From the IMG/VR virus record IMGVR_UViG_3300036792_000120, positions 1-27,659 of that record: a DNA stretch of 27,659 bases; one strand, written 5' to 3'. Every line of letters begins with the position of its first letter. Within the stretch, counting starts at the first letter, position 1. The position numbers and the translations under genes were made by a program. The notes beneath the pieces were generated by a model. It was not told the DNA's origin. It searched no databases and saw only the letters and a program-made list of their open reading frames with translations. The DNA is from a virus. This document shows positions 8,524 to 15,127 of this stretch, in pieces.

Positions 8524-8737
8524 TTTCGCGAGCTCCCTTGGCCATGAGGCCGATCAATGTGGCCGCGAACCTGCGTTCCCCCTCGTCTCGCTGCAACGCA
8601 CCGTCCGAGTTGACCGGAGCAATCGACATCAGCCGGCGCTGCAGAAACACGTAGAGCATGTGGCCGTCGGCGGACCGCGCGATGCGATCGATCGCCTCTT
8701 TGCAAATCTCCTGGCTCGGGTGGATTTCATCGCTCAT
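8351..8737 (-). CDS. Small portal-downstream protein (Bbp19-like)
   Basis: This 128-residue protein starts at the ATGA overlap with the portal stop. Residues 1-75 read as a compact helical domain (SQEICKEAIDRIARSADGHMLY, RRLMSI, then RDEGERRFAATLIGLM). The remainder is a Gly/Pro/Arg-rich tail. Proteins of this type, a short domain around a tyrosine-led helix and a G/ERR helix, are found between portal and scaffold in BPP-1-like phages (Bbp19). The tail region is coded in DNA that also codes the scaffold N-terminus in another frame. The gene's existence is well supported by coupling and composition. The family name is tentative. Confidence 0.6.
   Translation of the reverse strand: MSDEIHPSQEICKEAIDRIARSADGHMLYVFLQRRLMSIAPVNSDGALQRDEGERRFAATLIGLMAKGARESGGRTGITGSSIGPGGGEQPVVVPSPRAVSYAGQPGTRRRIGPNTRVAGYDLPDDTA
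8593..8602 (-). promoter_or_regulatory. Copy 2 of recurrent GGTGCGTTGC element
   Basis: An exact GGTGCGTTGC on the minus strand, inside the Bbp19-like gene (reading G-A-L in that frame) and 69 bases before the scaffold start codon. Confidence 0.45.
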
Positions 8738-10353
8738 GCCGCGGGCCCCGGCGTGGCATTGCCGGGATCGGCAACGTGACGGCCCATGGTCAGCTTCGCC
8801 ATCTGGTCGGTGGCCTGGGCGACCTGATCGACCGGCCGCAGCGGCAGGAGATCGGCGACATCGGCCTCGTTGATCCACTCCTCCATGGATTTGCGGCCGT
8901 CGACGTTCATCTTGAATTCCTCGGGATAGATGCCACCCAGCGTCGCCGCGGTGTTGGCGGCTTCGGCCAGGCGCTGCAACTTCGCGGCGGCCTGTGTCGG
9001 ATTGAGAGGTTGGGTCGACACCATCTTGCCGTCGACCGTGACGGGCTGGATGGCCTGCGACTTCTCCAGCAGATATTTGAACCGGATGAAAATCTGCGCG
9101 AGGTCGCGCCAGAACGGCATGCCGGGCGTGCCGATGCGGCGCTGGGCGCGCGCGGCCTCGTCCAGCCACTGCGCGCGGGTCGGCGGGGTATCGCCGGTCT
9201 GTTCGGGCAGGTCGACATAGAACAGCTTGCGCAGCTTCTTCAGCTTGTCCTCGTAGGAATAGTTGGCTGAATTGGCCGGCGGCGCGTCGTAGATCTTCTT
9301 GATCGCAACCTCATGGCCCGGCTCGACCGGATATGCCATGCCGGATTCGAAGCCCTGCTCGACGCTGGAAAAACTGAAACTCGGGAACGTCATCGGCGGC
9401 CGCAGCGACAATTCCATGTTCTCGCCGAGCATCAGTTCGGCCTCGTCGATCTGGCGCAGGCTGGGCAGGCCCTGCAGCAGAGGGCCAAGGCCGAACGGCG
9501 AATCCGGCGTCGGGTTGAAGCGGCCGACCCAAAGCGGACAGCAGCCCTCGCCCTTGATCACGACGTCATGCACGAGGTGATTGGCACCCTCGCCGATCAT
9601 GACGACGTGCTGCCAGGTTTCGTCGCCCTTCTCCTGCCACAGACGCCAGAAACCCCAGGCGACCACGGTGCGGCGCTTCGGTGCCTCGGTGATCTTCTTG
9701 ATGATGTCGGGCGCGATCTTGCCCCAGATTTCCTCGCCGACAAGTTCGCGAACGTTGAGGTTGCGGGTGTGGCGGACAACAAAGCGGTCGTCGATGTCGC
9801 CATAGGGGCCGAGGTTGATCTCGAGCTCGCGCAGCGGCACCGCGGAATTGATGATCGGATAGGTCGGGTGCGGCCGGTCGATCCACAGCGCCACGGTGCC
9901 GATCGACAGGTCGGGATAGAACGCCTTCGGCACCTCGGAGTAGAGGTTCGATGCCTTCATGGCGTTGAAGATCACCTCGTCATCGTTCTTGATCTGGTCC
10001 TTGACCTGCTTCCAGATCGGACCCTTCTCGCCGCCGGGCAGGTCCATGCCGGGCCCGCGCTTGCACCACGGCTTGTCCGGCGACATGAAGCCGTTGACGA
10101 CCTCGGTGACGAAATCGCCGCACAGAATGAATGCTTCGTCGGTGTTTAGATCGCCGGCGTCCTGGATACGGACGATGGTGTCGGACGAACTGGCCGAGGC
10201 CAGCGAGCGCTGACGGTGTGGCGAGGAGAAAAAATAGCACTCGCGGAAATCCATCTCCCACTGCGTTTTCCACGCGCGGCAGGCGGCGAGGCGATCCTTT
10301 GCCTCCTGCTCGAGCGGGCTGGCAGCGGTGGCTTTCGGCGGGGCTTTTGCCAT
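8734..10353 (-). CDS. Portal (head-to-tail connector) protein
   Basis: This 539-residue protein matches the pattern of the podoviral head-to-tail connecting protein family (PF12236 type). The N-terminal part has FRECYFFSSPHRQR, then TDEAFILCGDFVTEVVNGFMSPDKPWC. A central part carries YPIINSAVPLRELEINLGPYGDIDDRFV, and later EAELMLGENMELSLRPPM. In the virion it forms the twelve-fold ring that passes DNA and anchors the tail adaptor. The ATG at 10353 overlaps the preceding stop as TGATG, so I prefer it to the GTG one codon earlier. It is followed by the Bbp19-like gene with an ATGA overlap. The length is normal for the family. Confidence 0.88.
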   Translation of the reverse strand: MAKAPPKATAASPLEQEAKDRLAACRAWKTQWEMDFRECYFFSSPHRQRSLASASSSDTIVRIQDAGDLNTDEAFILCGDFVTEVVNGFMSPDKPWCKRGPGMDLPGGEKGPIWKQVKDQIKNDDEVIFNAMKASNLYSEVPKAFYPDLSIGTVALWIDRPHPTYPIINSAVPLRELEINLGPYGDIDDRFVVRHTRNLNVRELVGEEIWGKIAPDIIKKITEAPKRRTVVAWGFWRLWQEKGDETWQHVVMIGEGANHLVHDVVIKGEGCCPLWVGRFNPTPDSPFGLGPLLQGLPSLRQIDEAELMLGENMELSLRPPMTFPSFSFSSVEQGFESGMAYPVEPGHEVAIKKIYDAPPANSANYSYEDKLKKLRKLFYVDLPEQTGDTPPTRAQWLDEAARAQRRIGTPGMPFWRDLAQIFIRFKYLLEKSQAIQPVTVDGKMVSTQPLNPTQAAAKLQRLAEAANTAATLGGIYPEEFKMNVDGRKSMEEWINEADVADLLPLRPVDQVAQATDQMAKLTMGRHVADPGNATPGPAA

Positions 10354-10562
10354 CACGCCGCTTTCGTCATCGGGGATGACATGCCCGCACCGGACAAGGC
10401 GAGCGCGGTCCCGTAGCGGGCCATTAGCGCCGCAGTGTCGCCGCTTGCCTCCTGCTGCAGCGCCACGATCTGCGTATTCGACGCCTGCTGCTGTTCGGTC
10501 GCGAGGTTAGGATCGGTCGCCAGTTGGGGTTGGCTCTGCTGCATGGTCGCGGACAATTCCAC
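10353..10562 (-). CDS. Small Gln/Ala-rich protein
   Basis: This 69-residue ORF starts with GTG at 10562, preceded by GAAGG with a 6-base gap, and ends in a TGATG overlap with the portal gene. It is rich in Gln, Ala, Ser and Thr and probably helical (about 20-45). No family is recognised. Small ORFs before the portal are common in related phages and may be connector or packaging accessories. An ATG at 10544 is an alternative start. It overlaps the preceding gene by 56 bases. Confidence 0.5.
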   Translation of the reverse strand: MELSATMQQSQPQLATDPNLATEQQQASNTQIVALQQEASGDTAALMARYGTALALSGAGMSSPMTKAA

Positions 10563-10950
10563 CGGTAGCCTTCAGGTGGCGGAACAGGGCATCCGGACGC
10601 AATGCAGCGCAACGCACCCCGATCAGGTGCGAAACCGCCGTGGTGCAGAATAGACCAAGGCGCATCCACGGCAGATCGTCGCGGACATCGACCGTAATGC
10701 TGGCGTTATCCTTCAGGATCGCGGCGATGACGGTCTGTGCCGATGGGCCGTCGACCAAAACCTTGAGCCGGGTGCGGCGGAATCCGACGTCGTAGATCCA
10801 CCACTGCCCGAGATCCGGCATCCATGCCAAGGCCGAGACGTGTTTGAAGCGGCCGAGCGCGATCATGGCGAAAAACCAGTTCTCGGCATGGCGGTGGAAC
10901 ACCACGGTCCAGCGCGCGGCCTCGATGCCGAAGGCGCTGATCTCCCTCAC
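10507..10950 (-). CDS. Conserved-type phage protein between terminase and portal
   Basis: This 147-residue protein is joined to the large terminase by an ATGA overlap. It is rich in aromatics (WTVVFHRHAENWFF, LGQWWIYDVGF) and has a motif with one Cys, FCTTAVSHLIGVRC, followed by LRPDALFRHL. Short proteins with a similar C-x-x-x-V-x-x-L-x-G-x-R pattern occur beside terminases in other podoviruses and are usually unassigned. A cysteine-hydrolase-like fold is conceivable but unproven. The gene's reality is well supported by composition and coupling, its function is not. Confidence 0.55.
   Translation of the reverse strand: MREISAFGIEAARWTVVFHRHAENWFFAMIALGRFKHVSALAWMPDLGQWWIYDVGFRRTRLKVLVDGPSAQTVIAAILKDNASITVDVRDDLPWMRLGLFCTTAVSHLIGVRCAALRPDALFRHLKATGGIVRDHAAEPTPTGDRS
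10609..10618 (-). promoter_or_regulatory. Copy 3 of recurrent GGTGCGTTGC element
   Basis: An exact GGTGCGTTGC on the minus strand inside the preceding gene (there reading V-R-C, a different frame from copy 2). It lies 46 bases before the GTG start of the small protein that leads into the portal gene. Confidence 0.45.
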
Positions 10951-12512
10951 GACACCCGCCGCATCGACTTGCGCCTATTCCAAGTCTGCACGCCCTTCAC
11001 CGGCACGTTGCCCATGGTGACGGCCTTGCCCTCGCCGCCCCCGAGCAACTGGTTTTCGAAGGCTTCGCAGATGTGGCTGTACTGGTTCTTTTCCGGCTCC
11101 TCGGAATAGCGCTCGCCGGAAACCCGCAGCCGCCGCATGAAATAGCCACCGGCGAGCCCGGTGATCAGCGTGACGCAGGAGGGATCAATCAGCAGCGATG
11201 ACGGCCGGCCTGATTGCGAGCGTCGCATCAGCACGCCGTTCACCGCCTCGCGGCGGATCGAGTACATGTTCTGCGGGTTCGGCGCAGGCAGCACCTTCAT
11301 GCCATTTTCGGCGAATACCTGGAACGGCGTCTTGTCGGTGGCCTGCCCGCGGTGTTGGCCCGCCGGATCACCCCAAAAAACGAAGCTGTGGCCGGGATAT
11401 TGCTGCGCAAGATAGGTCTTCAGCAGCGGCGCGAACTCCACGGCGCTCATGTCGCGGCCGATATACTCCCGCTGGATGAACCAGTCGGCCCGCAGGCTTT
11501 GCCCGATCGCGGCAGCCGGCATCCGGCCGAAGTCGAGGCCGACGATCACGGGATGGTTCGGGATGATCTCCAGCGGCCGCGACGCGACGTTCGCCTCGCG
11601 ACTGAAGGCCGGGTAGACCGGGTTGCCGTCGGTGACGACGCTCGACCGGTTCATGATGTTGGCATCGATCCACGATTTGGTCTTGCCGGCGATCTTCTCC
11701 TCGTAGAACGCAGGCGGCAGGTATTTCAAATTCTCGGCAACCGGGTTCGGCTTGTAACCGATCAGCCGCCGCTGCGGCTTGCCGGCGCCGTCGTTGTATT
11801 CCTCGAAATTCTCCAGAAGCCCCGGCGGCTGCATGTAGAACGCCCAATTGGCCGGCTTCTTCAGCGCGTTGCGCTTTTCCTCGGTCATCCAGTCCGGCGG
11901 CGGCACGTCGCCACGCATGATCGGCAGCCAGTGATCCGCCGGCGGCGCGTTGGTGTCGGCAATCAGCCCGCCCCAGGCGCAGCCCCCGTCCTTGACCGCG
12001 GGAAACCGCGGCGGCGAGACGCGCCCGACCGCCTCCGAGAAAACCTCGTATTGCGCGAACTGCACCTCGTTGAACCAGATCAGCGACGTCTCCAGGGACA
12101 TGAAGAACGATTTGGCGTCCCGGATGTCCTCCATCGCCACGAACGTCACGTCGAGCTCGAGCGGCCCGACCCGGATCTCATGCCGGTACGGCCGCGTCTC
12201 GTAGAAAATCCCGAACTCGCCGGCACCCGTCCCCGGCCGAAACCAGTCCTTCCACGTCTGGATCGTGGTTTCCTCGAGCTTGGCGTAGGTCTCGCGCAGG
12301 ATGTGCACCCGGAACCGCTGCCGCCCGTCCGGCTGCCGCGGCTGCTCGAGCGCGCGCTGGAACACATGCATGCAGCACGCCGAAGACGTGCCCGACCCGA
12401 CCGGCCCCTGAATGATCTTCACACGCGAGGTCTTGTCCCGCATGAACGCCTTCAGCACCGCACCGTCAGGACGGAAGATCGGGAAGCCGGTGGCGGGGTC
12501 CTTTTCGATCAT
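10947..12512 (-). CDS. Terminase large subunit
   Basis: This 521-residue protein is the packaging motor and nuclease. The N-terminal ATPase domain has a P-loop-like stretch VKIIQGPVGSGTSSA (about 31-45), an R-x-T helix (HILRETY, 70-76) and a Walker B-like LIWFNE (144-149). The C-terminal RNase H-like nuclease domain shows VGLDFG (D327) and FWGDPAG (D382), the expected first two acidic residues. The Walker A lysine position (residue 42) is Thr, which is unusual. The start overlaps the upstream small gene (ATGA) and the end overlaps the next gene (ATGA), so this is a tight operon. The overall type is that of BPP-1/T7-like podoviruses. Confidence 0.88.
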   Translation of the reverse strand: MIEKDPATGFPIFRPDGAVLKAFMRDKTSRVKIIQGPVGSGTSSACCMHVFQRALEQPRQPDGRQRFRVHILRETYAKLEETTIQTWKDWFRPGTGAGEFGIFYETRPYRHEIRVGPLELDVTFVAMEDIRDAKSFFMSLETSLIWFNEVQFAQYEVFSEAVGRVSPPRFPAVKDGGCAWGGLIADTNAPPADHWLPIMRGDVPPPDWMTEEKRNALKKPANWAFYMQPPGLLENFEEYNDGAGKPQRRLIGYKPNPVAENLKYLPPAFYEEKIAGKTKSWIDANIMNRSSVVTDGNPVYPAFSREANVASRPLEIIPNHPVIVGLDFGRMPAAAIGQSLRADWFIQREYIGRDMSAVEFAPLLKTYLAQQYPGHSFVFWGDPAGQHRGQATDKTPFQVFAENGMKVLPAPNPQNMYSIRREAVNGVLMRRSQSGRPSSLLIDPSCVTLITGLAGGYFMRRLRVSGERYSEEPEKNQYSHICEAFENQLLGGGEGKAVTMGNVPVKGVQTWNRRKSMRRVS

Positions 12513-12703
12513 TCTTCCACCGGGACCATCTTAAAACCCCGAGCCCACATCGCCGCGAGCGTGAAGTCCGCCCACTTTTCCGCATCGTCCTGCGTCGTGT
12601 TGGCAAACTCCTCGACCGCATGCGCTATCAGCGCCTCGCGCGCGCCGTTCCCTCGGTGCCGCTCAATACGCACCACCGGCAGGTCGATGATCTCGGCGCT
12701 CAT
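12509..12703 (-). CDS. Small acidic protein before large terminase
   Basis: This 64-residue protein has AAAGGG 7 bases before the ATG and an ATGA overlap with the terminase gene. It contains DLPVVRIERHRGNGAREALI and then an acidic helix ending in WARGFKMVPVEE. It is not recognised. The codon pattern and tight coupling make it likely to be real. Its place suggests a packaging accessory. Confidence 0.6.
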   Translation of the reverse strand: MSAEIIDLPVVRIERHRGNGAREALIAHAVEEFANTTQDDAEKWADFTLAAMWARGFKMVPVEE

Positions 12704-12951
12704 TCCGCGACCCTTTCAGGAAAAACAAAAAATCCGGACAGACAACAGTTGGAAGAAAATCGCGAGGGGCGGACGGGAGATCGATGAACTTCGCCGCGAT
12801 TTTCCCCCCGCCGGTCGCCTGGGCGATCTCGGCCGCGGAGGACCCCGCCGGTACCCTCCGCAATGTTCGCTCTCAGCGTGAGAGTGCACATTACCCTCCG
12901 AGGGGAATACATATCGAGCAATATCAATTGGTTGCGAGGCTCGCGTGTCAG
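12704..12951 (-). other. 248-base gap between small terminase and next gene
   Basis: No gene here is convincing. Three overlapping short minus frames exist; the longest starts at 12955 with an ATGA overlap to the small terminase stop and runs to 12716, and another ends in an ATGA overlap at 12703. None has natural-looking protein composition throughout. The stretch holds a direct repeat and a dyad described separately. It could be a packaging recognition region. Confidence 0.45.
12852..12900. repeat. 9-bp direct repeats flanking a dyad (possible packaging site)
   Basis: TACCCTCCG occurs at 12852-12860 and again at 12892-12900, exactly 40 bases apart. Between them lies a perfect 6-bp inverted repeat, CTCTCA/TGAGAG (12870-12875 and 12879-12884, 3-base loop). 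It is next to the small terminase gene, where pac or cos sites often lie. Confidence 0.45.
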
Positions 12952-13413
12952 TCACGTGTCGTTCCCATTGAGTATGGGACCAACAGGCTGTTTTGGCGCG
13001 TCAGACAGGTCGATGACGTAACCAGCCTTTATGTCAATGTTCACAGACACTTGCGGGTCAGCGCTCGGCTTGATGCCCGCGATCGCCAGCATATGCTTGG
13101 ATGCGTCGAGGCTGACGTGCTCGGATCCCGCGTCGAGCAATTCAATCAGCCTAGCGGAAGCTCGCATCGTGCCTGCGGCGATGGATTCGCGGGCAGCGCG
13201 ATCAGCAAACATCCGTATCTCAGGTTTTTTGAGAGCGCCCGAAAGATAGTTCGGGTGCATGCCAGTGCGCTCGGCTGCGGCTTTTATGGTTTTGCATTCG
13301 CCGGTGACGAGCAGGTGAACGACCTCAGCAATACGCTTCGGAACCCGCTTGATTTTGACCGGATTTACTTCGTTTGGAGCCGGAACGGCTTGCAAGGCAT
13401 TTGCTGCGCTCAT
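12952..13413 (-). CDS. Terminase small subunit candidate
   Basis: This is a 153-residue protein from ATG at 13413. The frame stays open upstream to an ATG at 13515, but those 34 extra residues read less naturally and would cover the GGTGCGTTGC element at 13447. Neither start has a good ribosome site. The N-terminal third has a helix-turn-helix, RIAEVVHLLVTGECKTIKAA and then AERTGMHPNYLSGALKKPEI (about residues 26-65), as expected of a protein that recognises the packaging site. The remainder is an Ala-rich helical part (RASARLIELLDAGSEHVSLDA), then a beta-like C-terminal segment that could contact the large subunit. The position shortly before the large terminase supports the call. Confidence 0.72.
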   Translation of the reverse strand: MSAANALQAVPAPNEVNPVKIKRVPKRIAEVVHLLVTGECKTIKAAAERTGMHPNYLSGALKKPEIRMFADRAARESIAAGTMRASARLIELLDAGSEHVSLDASKHMLAIAGIKPSADPQVSVNIDIKAGYVIDLSDAPKQPVGPILNGNDT

Positions 13414-13446
13414 GGGAGCGAAGATGGCTTTGCAGGATGGCCCGGA

Positions 13447-13456
13447 GCAACGCACC
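13447..13456 (-). promoter_or_regulatory. Copy 4 of recurrent GGTGCGTTGC element
   Basis: An exact GGTGCGTTGC on the minus strand, 33 bases before the preferred start (13413) of the small terminase. Confidence 0.45.
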
Positions 13457-13489
13457 GTTGGCACAAGAGCGGCTACACCAATAGTAAGC

Positions 13490-14110
13490 TTATGCTGTAG
13501 CCGGACCTGTGCCATGTTGTGCCACGGCGCGGCGGCGATACCATGTGCGGCGACTGATGCCCTCGCCTTCCCACGGTCGGCAATCGCTTATGGATTGTTT
13601 CTCGTATTCCTTCCGTGACTTACATCCCTTGGCGCGCCTTTGAGCCTGTTTGCGGAAGCGGTCACGTTCGCGGCGGCGTTTGGCGCGTGCTGCCTTGCTT
13701 TCGTCGATCGCGCCGATGGTGGTTATTCCGAGCATTGTTCGTTGCTCCCTGGTGAGACGCAGCCGCCACGCCAGTTGATCGGCGGTCCATCGTTGAGGGT
13801 TTGCGAGGGCCTGTCCGACGAGGTCGCGCTGTTCGGCAACCGTGAGCCATGGGGCCCAGGATTCGATCCAGTTGGTGACGTGCTTGCGGGGGTGCGCGAG
13901 GCAGGCCAGATGGTTCACGGCGATGTAGAGGTCCTCGCGGCCGGCATCGTCGTCGGGCAGCTTGTCGAAACCGCCATATCGGCTACGGAACAGAATGCAG
14001 AGATCGCGAATGCGAAGTCCGACGATCTGCATGGGCGACAGCTTCTTGCGCTTCCCTTTTTGCTTTCGGGAGAACCACTTAACGTTGGCGGCGCGCTGTG
14101 CCTTCTGCAT
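13490..14110 (-). CDS. Basic conserved prophage protein, possible nucleic-acid binding
   Basis: This 206-residue protein is very basic at both ends. The N-terminus has SRKQKGKRKK. The middle has a helical domain with LPDDDAGREDLYIAVNHLA and NWIESWAPWL (about 50-95), then LTREQRTMLGITTIGAID (about 118-135). The C-terminal part is Arg/Lys-rich and ends in EGISRRTWYRRR, which looks like the recognition helix of a helix-turn-helix. Proteins of this layout are common in rhizobial prophages, usually without assigned function. It is the first gene of the morphogenesis block, after a structured leader and a GGTGCGTTGC element, so a role as late regulator or DNA-binding packaging factor is possible. 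That is inference only. The antisense reading frame (13640-14278) is a shadow. Confidence 0.72.
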   Translation of the reverse strand: MQKAQRAANVKWFSRKQKGKRKKLSPMQIVGLRIRDLCILFRSRYGGFDKLPDDDAGREDLYIAVNHLACLAHPRKHVTNWIESWAPWLTVAEQRDLVGQALANPQRWTADQLAWRLRLTREQRTMLGITTIGAIDESKAARAKRRRERDRFRKQAQRRAKGCKSRKEYEKQSISDCRPWEGEGISRRTWYRRRAVAQHGTGPATA

Positions 14111-14280
14111 CGCCTATTGGGCGTGGCACAGGTCTATCCGCAACGCACCAAGGAGGATTCGGGGCCGATAATTAGCTCCGAAATCCCCCTTGAAAATGGG
14201 GGGATTTATGAGGATATTTCCACTGTTGCGGACGCACGAATGCGCCCGCTATTGTTGCAAACAGACTCCGACGACTGATA
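14111..14280 (-). promoter_or_regulatory. Structured leader of the morphogenesis block
   Basis: This gap has no gene. Read leftward it holds a 7-bp stem with a TTCG tetraloop (14247-14230, GGGCGCA/TGCGTCC, one G-T pair), then a perfect 9-bp stem AAATCCCCC/GGGGGATTT with a 9-base loop (14181-14207), then copy 5 of GGTGCGTTGC. Neither stem is followed by a T-run. It probably contains the promoter or leader of the late genes. Confidence 0.5.
14140..14149 (-). promoter_or_regulatory. Copy 5 of recurrent GGTGCGTTGC element
   Basis: An exact GGTGCGTTGC on the minus strand in non-coding DNA, 29 bases before the ATG of the basic protein at 14110, nearly the same spacing as copy 1 has to its gene (30 bases). 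Confidence 0.5.
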
Positions 14281-14517
14281 TCACGACACCCGGCGACCGT
14301 TAACGGCCTTGATACGCTTTCCTGCGACTGGAACATGGGGCAAGCTCGCTTCGGATAAGTGCGCCGCCGCGATCTCGACCTTCAACGTATCCAGTACGGT
14401 GCGCGCAAACCCGATATGAACGCGTGCCTCAGCGTGCGTGAGCTTGCCGTCTTCCAGCTTTTTCCACAGGCTCAGCATCTTTTCTCGAACGTCTCCGGTA
14501 TCGACCAAGCTTGTCAT
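14281..14517 (-). CDS. Small helical protein, unknown function
   Basis: This 78-residue protein starts with ATG at 14517 after AAGGAG and a 6-base gap. That good ribosome site supports this start although it overlaps the preceding gene by 89 bases. It is mostly helical (REKMLSLWKKLEDGKLTHAE, then HIGFARTVLDTLKVEIAAAH) with a basic tail. No family is recognised. It is the last gene before the late-block leader. A regulatory or anti-terminator role would fit the place, but nothing in the protein shows it. Confidence 0.6.
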   Translation of the reverse strand: MTSLVDTGDVREKMLSLWKKLEDGKLTHAEARVHIGFARTVLDTLKVEIAAAHLSEASLPHVPVAGKRIKAVNGRRVS

Positions 14518-15127
14518 TTACTGCTCCTTGAAGGCCTGTGATAGATCGTGCCAAGCTGTCGGCCTCTTGCTCCAGCTTGGAGATTCTCTCGCGCTCGCGA
14601 CGTTGGGCAATGCTGCCGTCCTCTATCGGACGCCACGTGTCGGCAAAACACCAAGACTTGCCCTTGCAAATGTCTGCTTCAAGTGCCTCAGAAGCGACGG
14701 CAATTTCGCTCGAGTTGAGATAAAAACCACGGCCGTCGGACATCGGGAAAAACTCGCATCGATTTGGGTCTGCGGCCTCATCAACTAGCCAATAAAGCTG
14801 ATGTCGCGAACTCGCGACGAAGACTCCGAAAGGACGATTCTCGCCAATTACCCTTACGAGGTACGGCAGGGCGACGTCAGGAAATTCATCCAAGGAGATT
14901 TTGGAGATCGCAAGCTTGGCTATATCCCGCTTCCGACGCGCCTCGGTAAGCGTGGGAACATCACGAAGTGACCCCAGTCCATGCCAACGCTCGCGCCCAG
15001 CAACCCAATGCCGGTAGAACCAGCTCTTGGCGCGCTCGTTCGTAACTGTCAAATACAGGCCGCCCTGCGCGAAATACCTGCCGCGCTTCAAACGGGCTAA
15101 ATTGTCGGCGTGAGTTATGATCGGCAT
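14429..15127 (-). CDS. Orphan integrase arm-binding-like (DUF4102-type) domain protein
   Basis: This is a 232-residue protein. Residues about 9-78 follow the pattern of the N-terminal arm-DNA-binding domain of tyrosine integrases (DUF4102/PF13356 type): RGRYFAQGGLYLTVTNERAK, then SWFYRHWVAGRERWHGLGS, then a helix with TLTEARRKRD. What follows is not the core-binding or catalytic domain and has no R-H-R-Y series. There is a middle segment with FGVFVASSRHQLYWLVDE (about 100-117) and GRGFYL, a coiled coil (about 174-200), and a basic C-terminus. It therefore cannot recombine DNA but may bind it. It overlaps the preceding gene by 13 bases and the next by 89. The integrase lies 12 kb away. The domain call is by pattern only. 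Confidence 0.65.
   Translation of the reverse strand: MPIITHADNLARLKRGRYFAQGGLYLTVTNERAKSWFYRHWVAGRERWHGLGSLRDVPTLTEARRKRDIAKLAISKISLDEFPDVALPYLVRVIGENRPFGVFVASSRHQLYWLVDEAADPNRCEFFPMSDGRGFYLNSSEIAVASEALEADICKGKSWCFADTWRPIEDGSIAQRRERERISKLEQEADSLARSITGLQGAVNDKLGRYRRRSRKDAEPVEKAGRRQAHAR

Noticed and set aside
8738-9169. Upstream extension of the Bbp19-like frame
   Set aside because: It lies within the portal gene in another frame; the ATGA-coupled ATG at 8737 is the better start.
9313-10149. 278-codon plus-strand frame over the portal gene
   Set aside because: Antisense shadow of a well-supported portal protein.
11214-12881. 555-codon plus-strand open frame opposite the large terminase
   Set aside because: It is antisense to a clear terminase gene and its product is Arg/Pro/His-rich without domains; long antisense frames are normal in GC-rich DNA.
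12716-12955. 79-codon minus frame with ATGA overlap to small terminase
   Set aside because: The overlap is suggestive, but the product is Arg/Pro/Ser-rich without sense and two other frames are as open; not listed as a gene.
12784-13500. 238-codon plus-strand frame opposite the small terminase
   Set aside because: The minus-strand protein has a helix-turn-helix and fits the operon; the plus product shows no domain or ribosome site.
5336-14149. GGTGCGTTGC copies as Chi or KOPS sites
   Set aside because: It does not match the Chi-like or KOPS octamers I know, and the spacing to gene starts points to gene control; a host-wide count would be decisive.
13640-14278. 212-codon plus-strand frame
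   Set aside because: It mirrors the basic 206-residue minus protein, which has natural composition and belongs to a known prophage type.
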